Assembly: GCA_039889245.1 (NCBI GenBank)
Contig: JAZGVH010000002.1
Coordinates: 2,542,001-2,606,000 of the forward strand
Direction of reading: 5' to 3'
DNA from: Dermatophilaceae bacterium Soc4.6
GTDB lineage: Bacteria > Actinomycetota > Actinomycetes > Actinomycetales > Dermatophilaceae
Length of the DNA stretch: 64,000 nucleotides
A model generated the notes under the pieces. That model was not told the origin of the DNA. It was given only the letters and a program-made list of their open reading frames with translations, and made no database searches. Of the stretch, positions 15,948 to 25,386 are shown piece after piece (positions within the stretch are counted from its first letter, which is position 1; each line of letters begins with the position of its first letter). The translations under genes and the position numbers were made by a program.

Positions 15948-17675
15948 GATGGTCGGTGGCGTGAGCCAGGCGTGCACGAGCGGCACGACAGCGGCGCCCT
16001 CGCCGGATGCGGCGGCGACGCGCTTCATCGAGGTCACCCGGATGTCGCCGGCGGCGAAGATGCCCGGCACCGTGGTCTCGAGCGAGTCGGGCGGCCGACC
16101 CTCTCGCCACAGCGCCGACGGCACGTCGCGACCGGTGACGACGAAGCCGCGGTTGTCTCGGGCGACGCTGTCGGGCAGGAAGTCGGCGCAGGGCTCGGCG
16201 CCCAGCAGCAGCACCAGCCCGGAGGCCTCCACCCGCTCGGTGCTCGAGTCACGTCGGTCGCGCAGCACCAGCCACTGCAGCCACCCGTCGCCCCCGCCGT
16301 CGACGACCTCGGTGTGCGAGCGCACCTCGATGCGCGGGTTGGCCGTCACCTCTCGCACGAGGTAGTCCGACATGGTCGCGGCGAGCCCCTCACGTCGCAC
16401 GACGATCGTCACCTGCGCGGCGAAGCGCGCCAGGTGGACCGCAGCCTGCCCGGCCGAGTTGCCTCCGCCGACGACCACCACGTGCCGTCCGGTCATCGAC
16501 GGCGCCATCGTCGTCGCCGCGCCGTAGGTGACGCCGAGCCCCACCATCGCCTCGATCGGCTCCACCCCGAGCCGCCGGTATGCCGCGCCGCTCGCCACCA
16601 CGATGGCGCGCGCCCGCACGACTCCCCCGTCCTCTAGCACCACCTCGTGCGGGGTCTCCCGCGCGTCCGAGGCCACGAGCGAGCCGACCGGCGTGCCGAC
16701 GAAGAAGCGAGCACCGAAGCGCAGGGCCTGCATCCGTGCGCGCTGGGCCAGCCGCATACCGGAGATGCCGCGGGGGAAGCCGAGGTAGTTGCGAATCATC
16801 GAGCTCGTGCCCGCCTGGCCGCCGACGGCCTCGGACTCGAGCACGACCGTCGCCAGGCCCTCGGACGCGCCGTAGACGGCCGCTGCCAGCCCAGCCGGGC
16901 CGGAGCCGATGACGAGCAGGTCGGCCACGAAGTCGGGGCCGAGGTCTGCCGGCGAGCCGTACATCGCAGCACCGAGCTGAGCGAGGGTCGGCGCGATGCT
17001 GACGTCCTCGGGTCGCACGACGGCGGGGTCGAGACCTTCTGGTCGACGAAGCACGTTGTGCACCAGCGGGAAGCGCGCATCCGACCCAGCGGCGGCAACG
17101 ATGGCCCGGCCGACGTCGGAGTCGGCGTGGTACTTGCGGTGGGGCAGCCCCATCCGCTGGAAGTAGTCGAGCAGCTGCGCCACCTGCGCCGACTTCGCGT
17201 CGAAGACGACCTGGATACCGTCGATCTCGACCGCACCGGTCGACCAGGTCCAGTCGGAGAGCAGCTCGCCGACGGCGCTGTGGAACTCCTCGTCGCGGGG
17301 GGCGGTCGGGATGGCCAGCCACGCGTCGAGCCGACCCTCGGCCAGGGCCTCCCGCAGACGGGGCAGGGCCGCCGCGTAGCGGCCGTTGGGCAGCAGGGCG
17401 ATGCGCCGTGCGGTCGCGGAGATCCGGTGCACCGCGTCGAGCGCCGCCAGCCCGTCACCGTCGGGCAGCTCGCTCTGGGCCGACACCAGCGCGATCGCCC
17501 GCTCCTCGTCGACCAGGCTCTGGGCCCGGGCCAGCAGCTCGCTCGCCGTGCCGACCAGCTGCACGTCGTAGTCGTGGCCGTAGCGGGAGGTGAAGACCTC
17601 CTCGACGGTGGCCTGCCGCTCGGGGTCGGCGGCCAGCAGGATGACGGGGCGGCCGCTGGCGCTGAGGGGGTTCAT
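15945..17675 (-). CDS. Three-domain thioredoxin-reductase-like FAD oxidoreductase with degenerate receiver domain
   Basis: 576 residues from ATG. Residues 1-130 look like a degenerate response-regulator receiver ([34 protein letters not shown]). Residues about 140-230 resemble a glutaredoxin-like module ([19 protein letters not shown]). The rest is a thioredoxin-reductase fold: FAD motif [37 protein letters not shown] and NAD(P) motif [20 protein letters not shown]. The redox CxxC of true TrxR is absent: the equivalent segment reads GVTYGAATT. It is therefore probably an NAD(P)H-dependent flavoprotein acting on another partner, not a classical thioredoxin reductase. An actinobacterial family of this layout exists. 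Confidence 0.85.
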   Translation of the reverse strand: MNPLSASGRPVILLAADPERQATVEEVFTSRYGHDYDVQLVGTASELLARAQSLVDEERAIALVSAQSELPDGDGLAALDAVHRISATARRIALLPNGRYAAALPRLREALAEGRLDAWLAIPTAPRDEEFHSAVGELLSDWTWSTGAVEIDGIQVVFDAKSAQVAQLLDYFQRMGLPHRKYHADSDVGRAIVAAAGSDARFPLVHNVLRRPEGLDPAVVRPEDVSIAPTLAQLGAAMYGSPADLGPDFVADLLVIGSGPAGLAAAVYGASEGLATVVLESEAVGGQAGTSSMIRNYLGFPRGISGMRLAQRARMQALRFGARFFVGTPVGSLVASDARETPHEVVLEDGGVVRARAIVVASGAAYRRLGVEPIEAMVGLGVTYGAATTMAPSMTGRHVVVVGGGNSAGQAAVHLARFAAQVTIVVRREGLAATMSDYLVREVTANPRIEVRSHTEVVDGGGDGWLQWLVLRDRRDSSTERVEASGLVLLLGAEPCADFLPDSVARDNRGFVVTGRDVPSALWREGRPPDSLETTVPGIFAAGDIRVTSMKRVAAASGEGAAVVPLVHAWLTPPTI

Positions 17676-17739
17676 GTAGCCACCAACCGCACCATGGGCA
17701 GTGGTGTTCCGGTGGGCGCACGAGGACCGGGCCGCTCGA

Positions 17740-18681
17740 TCAGCCGGCGATCGCCCGCGCGAGATCCACGCCCGACCGCCACGCACTCTCCACCCGCGGC
17801 GCTGCCCCCGGGCTCCACTGGTCGCCGGCGAGCCCGAGCCGCCCGTCCCAGTGGTGCGTCGTCTCGTGGGCGGACGCCGGCTTGGCCAGCGTCCACCGGT
17901 GCGCGTGCGTCCACTCCGGCTCGCCGACCCCCAGCAACCGGCGCAGTGCCGTGACGACGACGGGCGCCACCCCGTCCGGCTCGGCCAGGTGCTGCCGGGC
18001 CAGAGGCGTGGTCGTGTGCGCCACGAGCACCGCCGCGCCGTCGCCGCGCCGCGACCCGTCGTCGGCGACGAAGGTGAGGTCGGGGTCGTCGCCGACGAAG
18101 CCCGCGTCGAGCTCCCAGGTGCGCTCGGCGAAGCCGCACGCCACCGCGATCACCGCGTCCGACTCCACCCACTCGACCCCTGGCACCTCACCGACCAGCG
18201 TCGACGCCTGGGCGTCGGGCATCGCCAGCACGACCGGCCCGTCCCGCTCGCGGTCGAGCAGGGCGACGACCTCCACCGCGGTCACGTCGTGGCGCAGCTC
18301 GACATCGACCCTGGTGAGCACGTCGCGCACCACCGTCCGCAGCCCGCCCGGCGTCGCCCACCGCATCGGCCCGCTCTTGCTCGTCGGGGCGCCCGGATGC
18401 GGATCGGCCGACACGAGCGCGAACGTGTCGGTCCACTCCCGCACGAGGCCGCGTGACTGCCAGTCCTGCACCACCGCAGCAAAATCCGCGTCCCGCACCG
18501 TGAAGTAGCCCGCGCCGAGGTCGACCCGACGGCCGTGCACCTCTGGCGACGCCATCCGCCCGCCGGGGGCACGACCGCGGTCGAGCACGCGGCACGGCAC
18601 GCCGAGCCGCCCCAGCTCCGCCGCGCAGGCGGCGCCCGCGAGGCCACCACCGACGATCGTCACCACGTCACTCACGGTCAC
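17740..18681 (-). CDS. Renalase-like FAD-dependent amine oxidase family protein
   Basis: 313 residues from GTG. The N-terminal dinucleotide motif [20 protein letters not shown] followed by RAPGGRM and [12 protein letters not shown] is the pattern of renalase and the short NAD(P)/FAD oxidoreductases (COG3380). [16 protein letters not shown] and a C-terminal [16 protein letters not shown]-type FAD-contact segment agree. Bacterial renalases re-oxidise isomeric dihydro-NAD(P) forms; whether this protein does so is not shown by sequence. It is adjacent to and co-directional with the thioredoxin-reductase-like flavoprotein (64 bp gap), but a different fold. Confidence 0.82.
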   Translation of the reverse strand: MTVSDVVTIVGGGLAGAACAAELGRLGVPCRVLDRGRAPGGRMASPEVHGRRVDLGAGYFTVRDADFAAVVQDWQSRGLVREWTDTFALVSADPHPGAPTSKSGPMRWATPGGLRTVVRDVLTRVDVELRHDVTAVEVVALLDRERDGPVVLAMPDAQASTLVGEVPGVEWVESDAVIAVACGFAERTWELDAGFVGDDPDLTFVADDGSRRGDGAAVLVAHTTTPLARQHLAEPDGVAPVVVTALRRLLGVGEPEWTHAHRWTLAKPASAHETTHHWDGRLGLAGDQWSPGAAPRVESAWRSGVDLARAIAG

Positions 18682-18788
18682 TCACCACGCCTACCCTCTG
18701 CCCCTCAGTCCGTGCGGAGTCCCGCGGGCCAGCAAGCCGCGCGGCGTCCGGGGCGCACGCCCCGACCCTCCGGTGACAGAATCGTCGC

Positions 18789-19115
18789 ATGACGATGCAG
18801 CAGCTGTCCCCCGCCGACCTCGCCGACGACGCGCTCGTGCTCGACGTGCGTGAGCAGGACGAGTGGGACGAGGGCCATGCTCCCCACGCCGTGCACATCC
18901 CGCTCTCCCAGCTCGCGGAGCGCGTCGGCGAGCTGCCGCAGGTCGACGGCACGCTGCCGGTGACGTGCAAGGCGGGCGGTCGCTCGGCGCAGGCCGTGCA
19001 GTGGCTCGCCCAGCAGGGCCACGACGTCGCCAACCTCGACGGCGGCATGATGTCGTGGGCCGCGGCCAGCAAGCCGATGGTCGCCGAGAACGGCGCACAG
19101 CCGCGGGTGAAGTAG
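18789..19115 (+). CDS. Single-domain rhodanese-like protein
   Basis: 108 residues; the ATG follows CAGAAT by 6 nt, so leaderless. Rhodanese features include LVLDVREQDEWDEGHAPHAVHIP and the active-site loop Cys60-KAGGRS, which carries the persulfide sulfur. The ending LDGGMMSW is the usual C-terminal motif. It is a GlpE-type cytosolic sulfurtransferase of unknown acceptor. It is followed after 2 nt by pdxY, so the two form an operon with the NmrA-like gene. Confidence 0.9.
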   Translation: MTMQQLSPADLADDALVLDVREQDEWDEGHAPHAVHIPLSQLAERVGELPQVDGTLPVTCKAGGRSAQAVQWLAQQGHDVANLDGGMMSWAAASKPMVAENGAQPRVK

Positions 19116-19117
19116 CC

Positions 19118-19963
19118 GTGCAGATCCTCTCGATCCAGTCGCACGTCGCCTACGGGCACGCTGGTAACTCGGCCGCCGTCTTCCCGCTCCAGCGCCTCGG
19201 GCACGAGGTCTACCCAGTGCTGACGGTGACCTTCTCCAACCACACCGGCTACGGCACGACCCGAGGGCCGCTCATCGCCCCCGACGACGTGCGTGCCGTC
19301 ATCCAGGGCGTCGAGGACCGCGGTGCCTTCCCGGGAATCGATGCCGTGCTGTCGGGCTACCAGGGGGCCGAGGCCGTCGGTGAGGTCGTGCTCGACGCCG
19401 TGGCCCGGGTCAAGGCCGCCAACCCGGCCGCGGTCTATGCGTGCGACCCCGTCCTCGGTGACGTCGGCCGTGGTTTCTATGTGCGAGAGGGCATTCCCGG
19501 CTTCATGCGCGACCACGTCGTGCCGGCCGCCGACCTCGTCACCCCCAACCAGTTCGAGCTGGAGTTCCTCTCCGGCCGCGAGATCGCCACGCAGGCCGAC
19601 CTGCTCGCAGCCGTCGAGGTGGTGCGCGCCACCGGGCCGCGCACGGTGCTCGTCACCAGCGTGCTCACCAGCGACACCCCGGCGGGCGAGATCCAGATGG
19701 TGTGCGTCAGCGACGAGGGTGCGTATGCCGTCTCGACCCCCCTGCTCGACATGACGGTGCGCGGCGGCGGCGACGCCACCGCCGCGATCTTCCTCGCGCA
19801 CACCCTCACCGACGGCCCGCGCACCGCGCTCTCGCGCACCGCGGCCACGATGTATGCCGTGCTCGAGGCCACCCACGCGGCCGGCCGCGAGGAGATGATG
19901 CTCATCGGTGCCCAGGAAGCGATCGCCCACCCCGACGAGCGCTTCGCGGTGACCTCGCTGTGA
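19118..19963 (+). CDS. pdxY: Pyridoxal kinase
   Basis: 281 residues from GTG, two bases after the rhodanese stop. Ribokinase-fold PdxY/PdxK features: ILSIQSHVAYGHAGNSAA at the start, TVTFSNHTGYG, YACDPVLGDVGRGFYV, LVTPNQFELEFLSGR and the anion-hole motif GGGDATAAIFLAH (the GTGD equivalent). It phosphorylates pyridoxal to PLP with ATP in the vitamin B6 salvage pathway. The stop overlaps the next start (GTGA). Confidence 0.93.
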   Translation: MQILSIQSHVAYGHAGNSAAVFPLQRLGHEVYPVLTVTFSNHTGYGTTRGPLIAPDDVRAVIQGVEDRGAFPGIDAVLSGYQGAEAVGEVVLDAVARVKAANPAAVYACDPVLGDVGRGFYVREGIPGFMRDHVVPAADLVTPNQFELEFLSGREIATQADLLAAVEVVRATGPRTVLVTSVLTSDTPAGEIQMVCVSDEGAYAVSTPLLDMTVRGGGDATAAIFLAHTLTDGPRTALSRTAATMYAVLEATHAAGREEMMLIGAQEAIAHPDERFAVTSL

Positions 19964-20805
19964 CCACCCGCCCGGCGACCACGCTCGCCGTCACCGGCTC
20001 CACGGGCCAGCTCGGAGGGCGCCTGGTCGAGGTCCTCGGCGACGCGGTGACCCACCTCGTCGTCCGCGACCCGGCCCGCGCACCGCAGCTGCCGTGGAGC
20101 CCACCGGTGCGGGTCGCGGCCTACGGAGACGGGGAGGCGGCCCGGGCGGCACTGGCGGGTGTCGACGTGCTCCTCATGGTCTCCGCCTCGGAGTCGCCCA
20201 CCCGCCGCGAGGAGCACCGCACCTTCGTCGAGGCGGCGACGGCGGCCGGGGTCGGGCACATCGTCTACACCTCCTTCGCCGGGGCGTCGCCCGACGCGCT
20301 CTTCACCCTCGGGCGCGACCACGCCGACACCGAGGCCGCGATCCGCGATAGCGGCATGACCTCCACGCTGCTGCGCGACAACTTCTACGCCGACGTGCTG
20401 GTCCACTTCGCCTCCGACGACGGCGTCATCGCCGGGCCCGCCGGTGACGGTCGCGTCGCCCTCGTCACCCGGCAGGACTGCGCCGACGCCCTGGCCGCGG
20501 TGCTGCGCGACCCCGCGTCGCACCGCGGGGCGACCTACACGCTGACCGGGCCCGAGGCCGTGACCCTCACCGAGGCGACGAGCAGGATGAGCGAGGCACT
20601 CGGGCGCAGCTACCGCTTCGTCGACCAGGGCCTCGAGGAGGCGTATGCCTCACGGCGCCAGTGGTCGCAGGAGCAGTGGCAGCTCGACGCGTGGGTGAGC
20701 ACCTACACCGCCATCCGCGACGGTGAGGTCGCCGAGGTCACCGGTGACGTCGAGCGGCTGACCGGTCACCCGGCCAGCCCGCTCGAGGCGGCCCTGCGCC
20801 CGTAG
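19960..20805 (+). CDS. NmrA-like NAD(P)-binding protein (QorB-type quinone oxidoreductase family)
   Basis: 281 residues from GTG, overlapping the pdxY stop by 4 nt. TLAVTGSTGQLGGRLVEVL is the nucleotide loop (GxxGxxG). LMVSASESPTRREEHRTF and VYTSFAGASPDA, TLLRDNFYADVL match the QorB/NmrA group of atypical short-chain dehydrogenases, about the normal length. Homologues reduce quinones with NADPH or act as redox sensors. Third gene of a rhodanese-pdxY-nmrA operon; a functional link to PLP salvage is not evident. Confidence 0.85.
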   Translation: MTTRPATTLAVTGSTGQLGGRLVEVLGDAVTHLVVRDPARAPQLPWSPPVRVAAYGDGEAARAALAGVDVLLMVSASESPTRREEHRTFVEAATAAGVGHIVYTSFAGASPDALFTLGRDHADTEAAIRDSGMTSTLLRDNFYADVLVHFASDDGVIAGPAGDGRVALVTRQDCADALAAVLRDPASHRGATYTLTGPEAVTLTEATSRMSEALGRSYRFVDQGLEEAYASRRQWSQEQWQLDAWVSTYTAIRDGEVAEVTGDVERLTGHPASPLEAALRP

Positions 20806-20816
20806 CCCGGGCCCCG

Positions 20817-22142
20817 TCAGGAGGCCACGACCGCGCGCCGGAACATGGGCATGCTCGCGCCCAGCGGCTCGGCGTGGGCGTCGACGCCGTCGAGCTCCCA
20901 CATCGACCGCACCCGGGTGAGGCGTCGGCCGGCGCAGTCGACGGTCTCGAGGTGGGCGGCGTCGCTGTCGGGGATCACGGCCTCCGGTGACGGCACTCCG
21001 GTGCCGAGGTGCAGCAGCGCCATCGCGGGTCCGGTGAGCGAGACGCCGACCCGGGCCCCCTCACCGGCGGCGAGGGCGTGCAGGATGCCGCCGGCCAGCA
21101 GGTAGCCCGCGCCGTGGTCGAGTGCCTGGGCCCGCAGTGCGCCCGGGGTGCCGTCGGGTCGGCGCTCGAGGTGGGCGATGCCGCTCGCCGCCTGCACGAT
21201 CGAGTCGAAGCCGCGACGGTGCGACCAGGCGCTCGAGCCGGGCCAGGCCGAGATGACGGCGACGACGAGGTCGGGCCGACGCTCCAGCAGCTCGGGGGTG
21301 TCGAGGCCGAAGGCGGCGAGCGCACCCGGGCGGTAGCCGGTGACGACGACGTCGGCCCGGTCGACGAGGTCTCGCACCAGCTTGGCGTTGAGGCGCAGGT
21401 CGACCACCGTCGAGTGCTTGCCGGCGGCGGAGTCGAGGTGCGCCATCTCCATCTCGGGCAGCTGCGGCGGGTCGAGGCGCAGCACGTCGAGCCCGAGGGA
21501 GGCCAGGGTCTTGGTCGCCACCGGGCCGGCGATGACGCGGGTGAGGTCGAGCACGCGCACGGGCCGGCTGGGGTCGCGCGCGTCGTGGGCCGCCGGGGGC
21601 CCCGGCAGGTAGCGCAGCAGCGGCGCCCCGGCCATGCCGGGGACGGCAGCGAACTCGGCCGGCGTGCGCACCTGCACGGCGATCGCCCCGGCGGCGTTGG
21701 CTCCGCTCTCGATCTCGTGCGCCGACCGCTCGCGCACGGCAGCGGCGACGTCGTCGCGGCTCGGCGCCTCCGTCAGCCCCAGCAGCTGCGCCAGCCGCTG
21801 TCGGTGCCACGGGTAGTTCGCGTGGGTGCGCACCCACCCGTCGGCCGCCTCGAAGAAGCCCGACAGCGGGTCGAACCCCGCGAAGCCGACGCCGTCGAGT
21901 GCGACGTGCGACGGGCTGCGGAAGCAGGCCCCGACCCGCCCGGGGTCGACCGGCAGCTCGTGCCCGATGAAGCGCGCGGCCTCGCTGGCGCAGAAGGCCA
22001 CCGCCCCGAGGGCGAGGTCCTCCACGCGCAGCTGCGAGTCGAGGGCCGTCGTCCCGCCCCCGACCGGCGCGAGCGGCTCGAGGTTTCCGACAGCGGCCTG
22101 AGCGAGAGCGGCGACCGCGGCCGCCGATGAGGAGAGGGGCAC
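20817..22142 (-). CDS. CaiB/BaiF-family (class III) CoA-transferase
   Basis: 441 residues from GTG, 6 nt after TACGGT on the minus strand (leaderless). Class III CoA-transferase features are RVLDLTRVIAGPVATKTLASLGLDVLRL, LDSAAGKHSTVVDLRL (equivalent of the NRGKRSVxLDL block) and LVDRADVVVTGYRPGALAAFGL, with the catalytic Asp expected early in the middle block. The N-terminal 170 residues, unlike the usual N-terminus, contain a partial second copy-like region (LGAVAFCASEAARF, FDPLSGFFEAADGW), so the domains appear permuted relative to Frc. It moves CoA between carboxylic acids; substrates unknown. Confidence 0.85.
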   Translation of the reverse strand: MPLSSSAAAVAALAQAAVGNLEPLAPVGGGTTALDSQLRVEDLALGAVAFCASEAARFIGHELPVDPGRVGACFRSPSHVALDGVGFAGFDPLSGFFEAADGWVRTHANYPWHRQRLAQLLGLTEAPSRDDVAAAVRERSAHEIESGANAAGAIAVQVRTPAEFAAVPGMAGAPLLRYLPGPPAAHDARDPSRPVRVLDLTRVIAGPVATKTLASLGLDVLRLDPPQLPEMEMAHLDSAAGKHSTVVDLRLNAKLVRDLVDRADVVVTGYRPGALAAFGLDTPELLERRPDLVVAVISAWPGSSAWSHRRGFDSIVQAASGIAHLERRPDGTPGALRAQALDHGAGYLLAGGILHALAAGEGARVGVSLTGPAMALLHLGTGVPSPEAVIPDSDAAHLETVDCAGRRLTRVRSMWELDGVDAHAEPLGASMPMFRRAVVAS

Positions 22143-22203
22143 GAGCCCACCGTACCGGGGTCACCGTGCCCTGAACTGGCCCCGCACTCGCACTCGACGC
22201 TGC

Positions 22204-22233
22204 GTCGCGTCGGGCCCTACCCCCCGACGCGAC
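22204..22233. repeat. Perfect 11-bp inverted repeat in divergent intergenic region
   Basis: GTCGCGTCGGG at 22204-22214 and CCCGACGCGAC at 22223-22233, 8-nt loop. It sits between the leaderless start of the CoA-transferase at 22142 and that of the AAA ATPase at 22297, so is not expected to be inside either transcript. Confidence 0.75.
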
Positions 22234-22246
22234 ACGGCCTACGGGA

Positions 22247-22286
22247 GTATGCGGCAATATCGGGTGTGCGCTAGAGAGCCGCATAC
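22247..22286. promoter_or_regulatory. Inverted repeat overlapping the AAA ATPase promoter
   Basis: GTATGCGG (22247-22254) and CCGCATAC (22279-22286) are exact inverted copies 24 bp apart. The right arm overlaps the TACGCT -10 box (22284-22289), as expected for a repressor site. Confidence 0.45.
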
Positions 22287-22296
22287 GCTGCGATCC

Positions 22297-23526
22297 ATGG
22301 ACCCGATCCGCAACCCGTATGCCCCCGGCGCCGGCCAGCGGCCGCCCGAGCTCGCGGGCCGCGACGCTCAGCTGCGGCAGTTCGACGTCGTGCTCGAACG
22401 CGTGGCCCGGGGTCGGCCCGAGCGCTCGATCATCAACACCGGGCTGCGCGGCGTCGGCAAGACGGTGCTGCTCAACGCGATGCGCTCGCAGGCGGTACGC
22501 GCCGGGTGGGGCACGGGCAAGCTCGAGGCGCGTCCCGACCACGGACTGCGACGACCGCTCGCGGCGGCGCTGCACGTCGCGGTGCGCGAGCTCGGGCACC
22601 CCGCGGGGGCGTCGAGGGACCAGGCCGACGAGGTGCTCGGCACGGTGAAGGCCTTCGCCCTGCGCGAGGCCCCCGCCGCCAAGGTGCGCGAGCGGTGGAG
22701 CTCAGGCATCGACGTGCCCGCCACCACGGGGCGCGCCGACTCCGGCGACATCGAGATCGACCTCGTCGAGCTGCTGACCGATGTGGCCGGGCTGGCGGCC
22801 GACCGCGGCAGCGGTGTGGGCGTCTTCATCGACGAGATGCAGGACCTCGGCCCCGACGACGTCTCGGCCCTCTGCGCCGCGTGCCACGAGATCTCGCAGC
22901 AGGGCCTGCCCCTGATCGTCGTCGGCGCGGGGCTGCCGCACCTGCCGGCGGTCCTGTCGGCCAGCAAGTCCTACAGCGAGCGGCTCTTCCGCTACTCGCG
23001 CATCGACCGGCTCGACCGTGCGGCCGCCGACCTCGCGCTCGTCGCCCCCGCCGCTGACGAGGACGCGCAGTTCACCCCCGAGGCGCTCGACGCGATGTAC
23101 GAGATCACCGCCGGCTACCCCTACTTCGTGCAGGCCTACGGCAAGGTCGTGTGGGACCTCGCGCCCGGCTCCCCGATCACCGCCGACGACGTGCGCGTCG
23201 CCGCCCCCGAGGCCGAGGCCGAGCTCGCCGTCGGCTTCTTCGGCTCCCGCCTCGAGCGGGCCACCCCCGCCGAGCGCGAGTACCTGCGGGCGATGGCCGA
23301 CGTCGCCCTGCCCGAGGAGACGCCGCCTCCCACCGCCGACTCCGCTGCCTCCGAGGGGGACTCCGTCCCGACGGCCGCCGTGGCCGCTCTCCTCGACCGC
23401 AAGCCGCAGTCCCTGTCGCCGGCCCGCGACGGCCTGCTCAAGAAGGGCCTGATCTACTCCGGCGAGCGCGGCCGCATCGCCTTCACGGTCCCCCACTTCG
23501 GCCGCTACCTCCGCTCGACGGGGTAG
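22297..23526 (+). CDS. AAA-type ATPase with C-terminal winged-helix-like domain (unknown role)
   Basis: 409 residues; ATG 7 nt after TACGCT (22284-22289), leaderless. Starts NPYAPGAGQRPPELAGRDAQ, then Walker A at residues 49-56 (GLRGVGKT), Walker B near 175-183 (VFIDEMQDL, with a glutamate-rich DExQ), sensor-like IVVGAGLPHLPA and YFVQAYGKVVWDLA. This is the AAA_16/Orc1-Cdc6-like STAND-related ATPase type found widely in Actinobacteria. The C-terminal LDRKPQSLSPARDGLLKKGL-IYSG segment looks like a winged helix that could bind DNA. Function unknown; sometimes found near mobile DNA, but none is visible here. Confidence 0.85.
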   Translation: MDPIRNPYAPGAGQRPPELAGRDAQLRQFDVVLERVARGRPERSIINTGLRGVGKTVLLNAMRSQAVRAGWGTGKLEARPDHGLRRPLAAALHVAVRELGHPAGASRDQADEVLGTVKAFALREAPAAKVRERWSSGIDVPATTGRADSGDIEIDLVELLTDVAGLAADRGSGVGVFIDEMQDLGPDDVSALCAACHEISQQGLPLIVVGAGLPHLPAVLSASKSYSERLFRYSRIDRLDRAAADLALVAPAADEDAQFTPEALDAMYEITAGYPYFVQAYGKVVWDLAPGSPITADDVRVAAPEAEAELAVGFFGSRLERATPAEREYLRAMADVALPEETPPPTADSAASEGDSVPTAAVAALLDRKPQSLSPARDGLLKKGLIYSGERGRIAFTVPHFGRYLRSTG

Positions 23527-23565
23527 GCCGCGCCCAGGCCGGTCAACCCGAGCCCGCCGACCCGC

Positions 23566-25038
23566 TCAGCCCACCGGCACCTCGGTCTCGCGCCCCCGAC
23601 GTCGACCCCGCTCCGCCGGCGGCTCCCCGGTGAGCGCGTAGCCCATCACGAGGTCCTCGTGCGCGGTGCGCGTGTCGAGCACCGCGACCAGTCGACCCTC
23701 GTGCATCACGGCGATCCGGTCGCTGATGCGCACCAGCTCGGTCAGGTCGTTCGAGAGCACCACCAGCGCCTTGCCCCGGGCGACGAGCTGCTCGATCACC
23801 CGGTAGGCCATCTCCTTGGCGCCGACGTCGACCCCCCGGGTCGGGTGGCTGAGCACGACGACCGAGGCGGTGGTCTCGGCGACGGCCACGATCGAGGCCT
23901 TCTGGCGGTCGCCGCCGCTGAGGCTGCCGAGGGGGTTGTGCAGGTTGGAGGTCTCCATGTCGTGCTCGATGGCCCGCACGTAGGCGAGGTGCAGCCTCCG
24001 CTCGTCGTCGAGGTGCTCCTGGCCGGTGGTGAGCACGTCGGACTGCCGCATCTGCAGGGTCTCGGGGTCGGTGCCACCGACGTAGGCGACAGCCCCCTCC
24101 TGCCCGTCCTGCGCGGGCACCAGCTCGGTCGACACCGTCCGTGCCTCGAGCCGCCCGGCGAGGGCCTCCACCAGCTCGTGGGCGCCCGAGTGCCGCAGAC
24201 CGGCGACGCCGAGCACCTCGCCGGCGTGCAGGTCGAGGTCGAGCGGGGCCACGGCCCGCGAGACGCTGAGGCCCTGCAGGGAGTAGAGGATCTCGTCCCG
24301 CTCACGCGGCTCGCGCTCGGGCACATCGAGCTCGCGGCCGAGCATGGCCCGCACGAGGTCGTCCATCCCGACCCGTCCGGAGACCACCGGCTGGACGACG
24401 ACGCCTCCGCGCAGCACGACGATCCGCTCAGCCAGCGCGGTGACGTCCTCGAGCCGGTGCGCGATGTGGATGATCGAGCAGCCCAGGTCGCGCAGGTGCC
24501 GCGCCGCCTCGTGCAGCTGGGCGATCTCGAGGTCGTTGAGCACCGCCGACACCTCGTCGAAGATGACCAGCCGGGCACCCTCGGCCTGCACCCGCAGCAC
24601 CTCGGCCAGCGCCTGCCCGGCCGGGTCGAGGTCGTGCAGCGGGCGGTCGAGGTCGAGGTCGAAGCCGCTGCGGGCCAGCACCAGCGCGGCCCGCCCGAGC
24701 TGCTCGCTGCGGGGGCGACCCGCCAGGACGGTGTGGCGCACGAGGTTCTCCAGCACGGTCAGCCCGTCGGGCACGGCGAAGTCCTGCTCGATGACGCTGA
24801 TGCCTGAGGCACGAGCCGCGGCGACGTTCGCCGGGCGGTAGGGCCGCCCGTCGAGCGTCATCGACCCGCTGCGCGGGCTCGCCGCGCCGCAGATCGTCTG
24901 CACGAGCGTCGACTTGCCCGAGCCGTTGCGGCCGATCAGGCCGACGATCTCGCCGCGCCCGATCTGCAGGTCGACACCCTTGAGCACGTGGCGGTAGCCG
25001 CGGTACTGGTGCAGCTCCGAGATATCCAGCAGTTGCAT
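23566..25038 (-). CDS. Sugar-type ABC transporter ATP-binding protein with two nucleotide-binding domains (RbsA/MglA-like)
   Basis: 490 residues. First NBD (about 1-235) has Walker A GRNGSGKST, a Q-loop SVIEQDFAVPDGLTVLEN and DEVSAVL Walker B. The second NBD starts ALPDL-like at EVLGVAGLRHSGAHELVE, where the Walker A Lys is lost, and ends with the signature LSGGDRQKASIV and VLSHPTRGVDVGAKE. Tandem NBDs with a degenerate second site are typical of carbohydrate importers (CUT2). No binding protein or permease gene lies adjacent, so it is an orphan in this window. Upstream on the same strand is only an ABC-2 permease remnant. Confidence 0.85.
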   Translation of the reverse strand: MQLLDISELHQYRGYRHVLKGVDLQIGRGEIVGLIGRNGSGKSTLVQTICGAASPRSGSMTLDGRPYRPANVAAARASGISVIEQDFAVPDGLTVLENLVRHTVLAGRPRSEQLGRAALVLARSGFDLDLDRPLHDLDPAGQALAEVLRVQAEGARLVIFDEVSAVLNDLEIAQLHEAARHLRDLGCSIIHIAHRLEDVTALAERIVVLRGGVVVQPVVSGRVGMDDLVRAMLGRELDVPEREPRERDEILYSLQGLSVSRAVAPLDLDLHAGEVLGVAGLRHSGAHELVEALAGRLEARTVSTELVPAQDGQEGAVAYVGGTDPETLQMRQSDVLTTGQEHLDDERRLHLAYVRAIEHDMETSNLHNPLGSLSGGDRQKASIVAVAETTASVVVLSHPTRGVDVGAKEMAYRVIEQLVARGKALVVLSNDLTELVRISDRIAVMHEGRLVAVLDTRTAHEDLVMGYALTGEPPAERGRRRGRETEVPVG

Positions 25039-25126
25039 CGTGTCCCCGTCATGCCGAGCGGGTGCTGCGGCGCAGCGCCCGGTCCAATCCCCGTGGTCAC
25101 GCGATTGTAGCCACGCCGGTGCGTGG

Positions 25127-25318
25127 TCAGACGTCGCGACGCCGGATCGCGACGACGGCCCCGCCGACCGCCAGCACGACCCAGGCGGCGAGGACCAGCG
25201 CTCCGGCCCCTGCCGACAGGTCGCCCGAGGGTGGCGTCAGCTGGGTGAACGACGCGACGGCGTTGGCCCTCACCACCGAGCCGCGCGTGGGCACGGCGGC
25301 CACCGTGGCCGCGATCAT
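25127..25318 (-). pseudogene. Remnant of an ABC-2 type permease (C-terminal fragment)
   Basis: 63 codons reading ATVAAVPTRGSVVRANAVAS...then a hydrophobic helix GALVLAAWVVLAVGGAVVAI ending RRRDV. The last helix followed by RRRDV is the usual C-terminus of ABC-2 permeases. In-frame upstream there is a stop codon four codons before the ATG, and the rest of the expected permease is absent. The 348-bp gap between the ABC ATPase and the transhydrogenase gene contains nothing else I can support. Most likely a decayed gene. Confidence 0.6.
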
Positions 25319-25386
25319 CCGCGTGGTGTTGCCTCAACGGCCCCGTGAGCTCAGCACACGGCCTACCGCCGCGCAACCTGTGGGGG

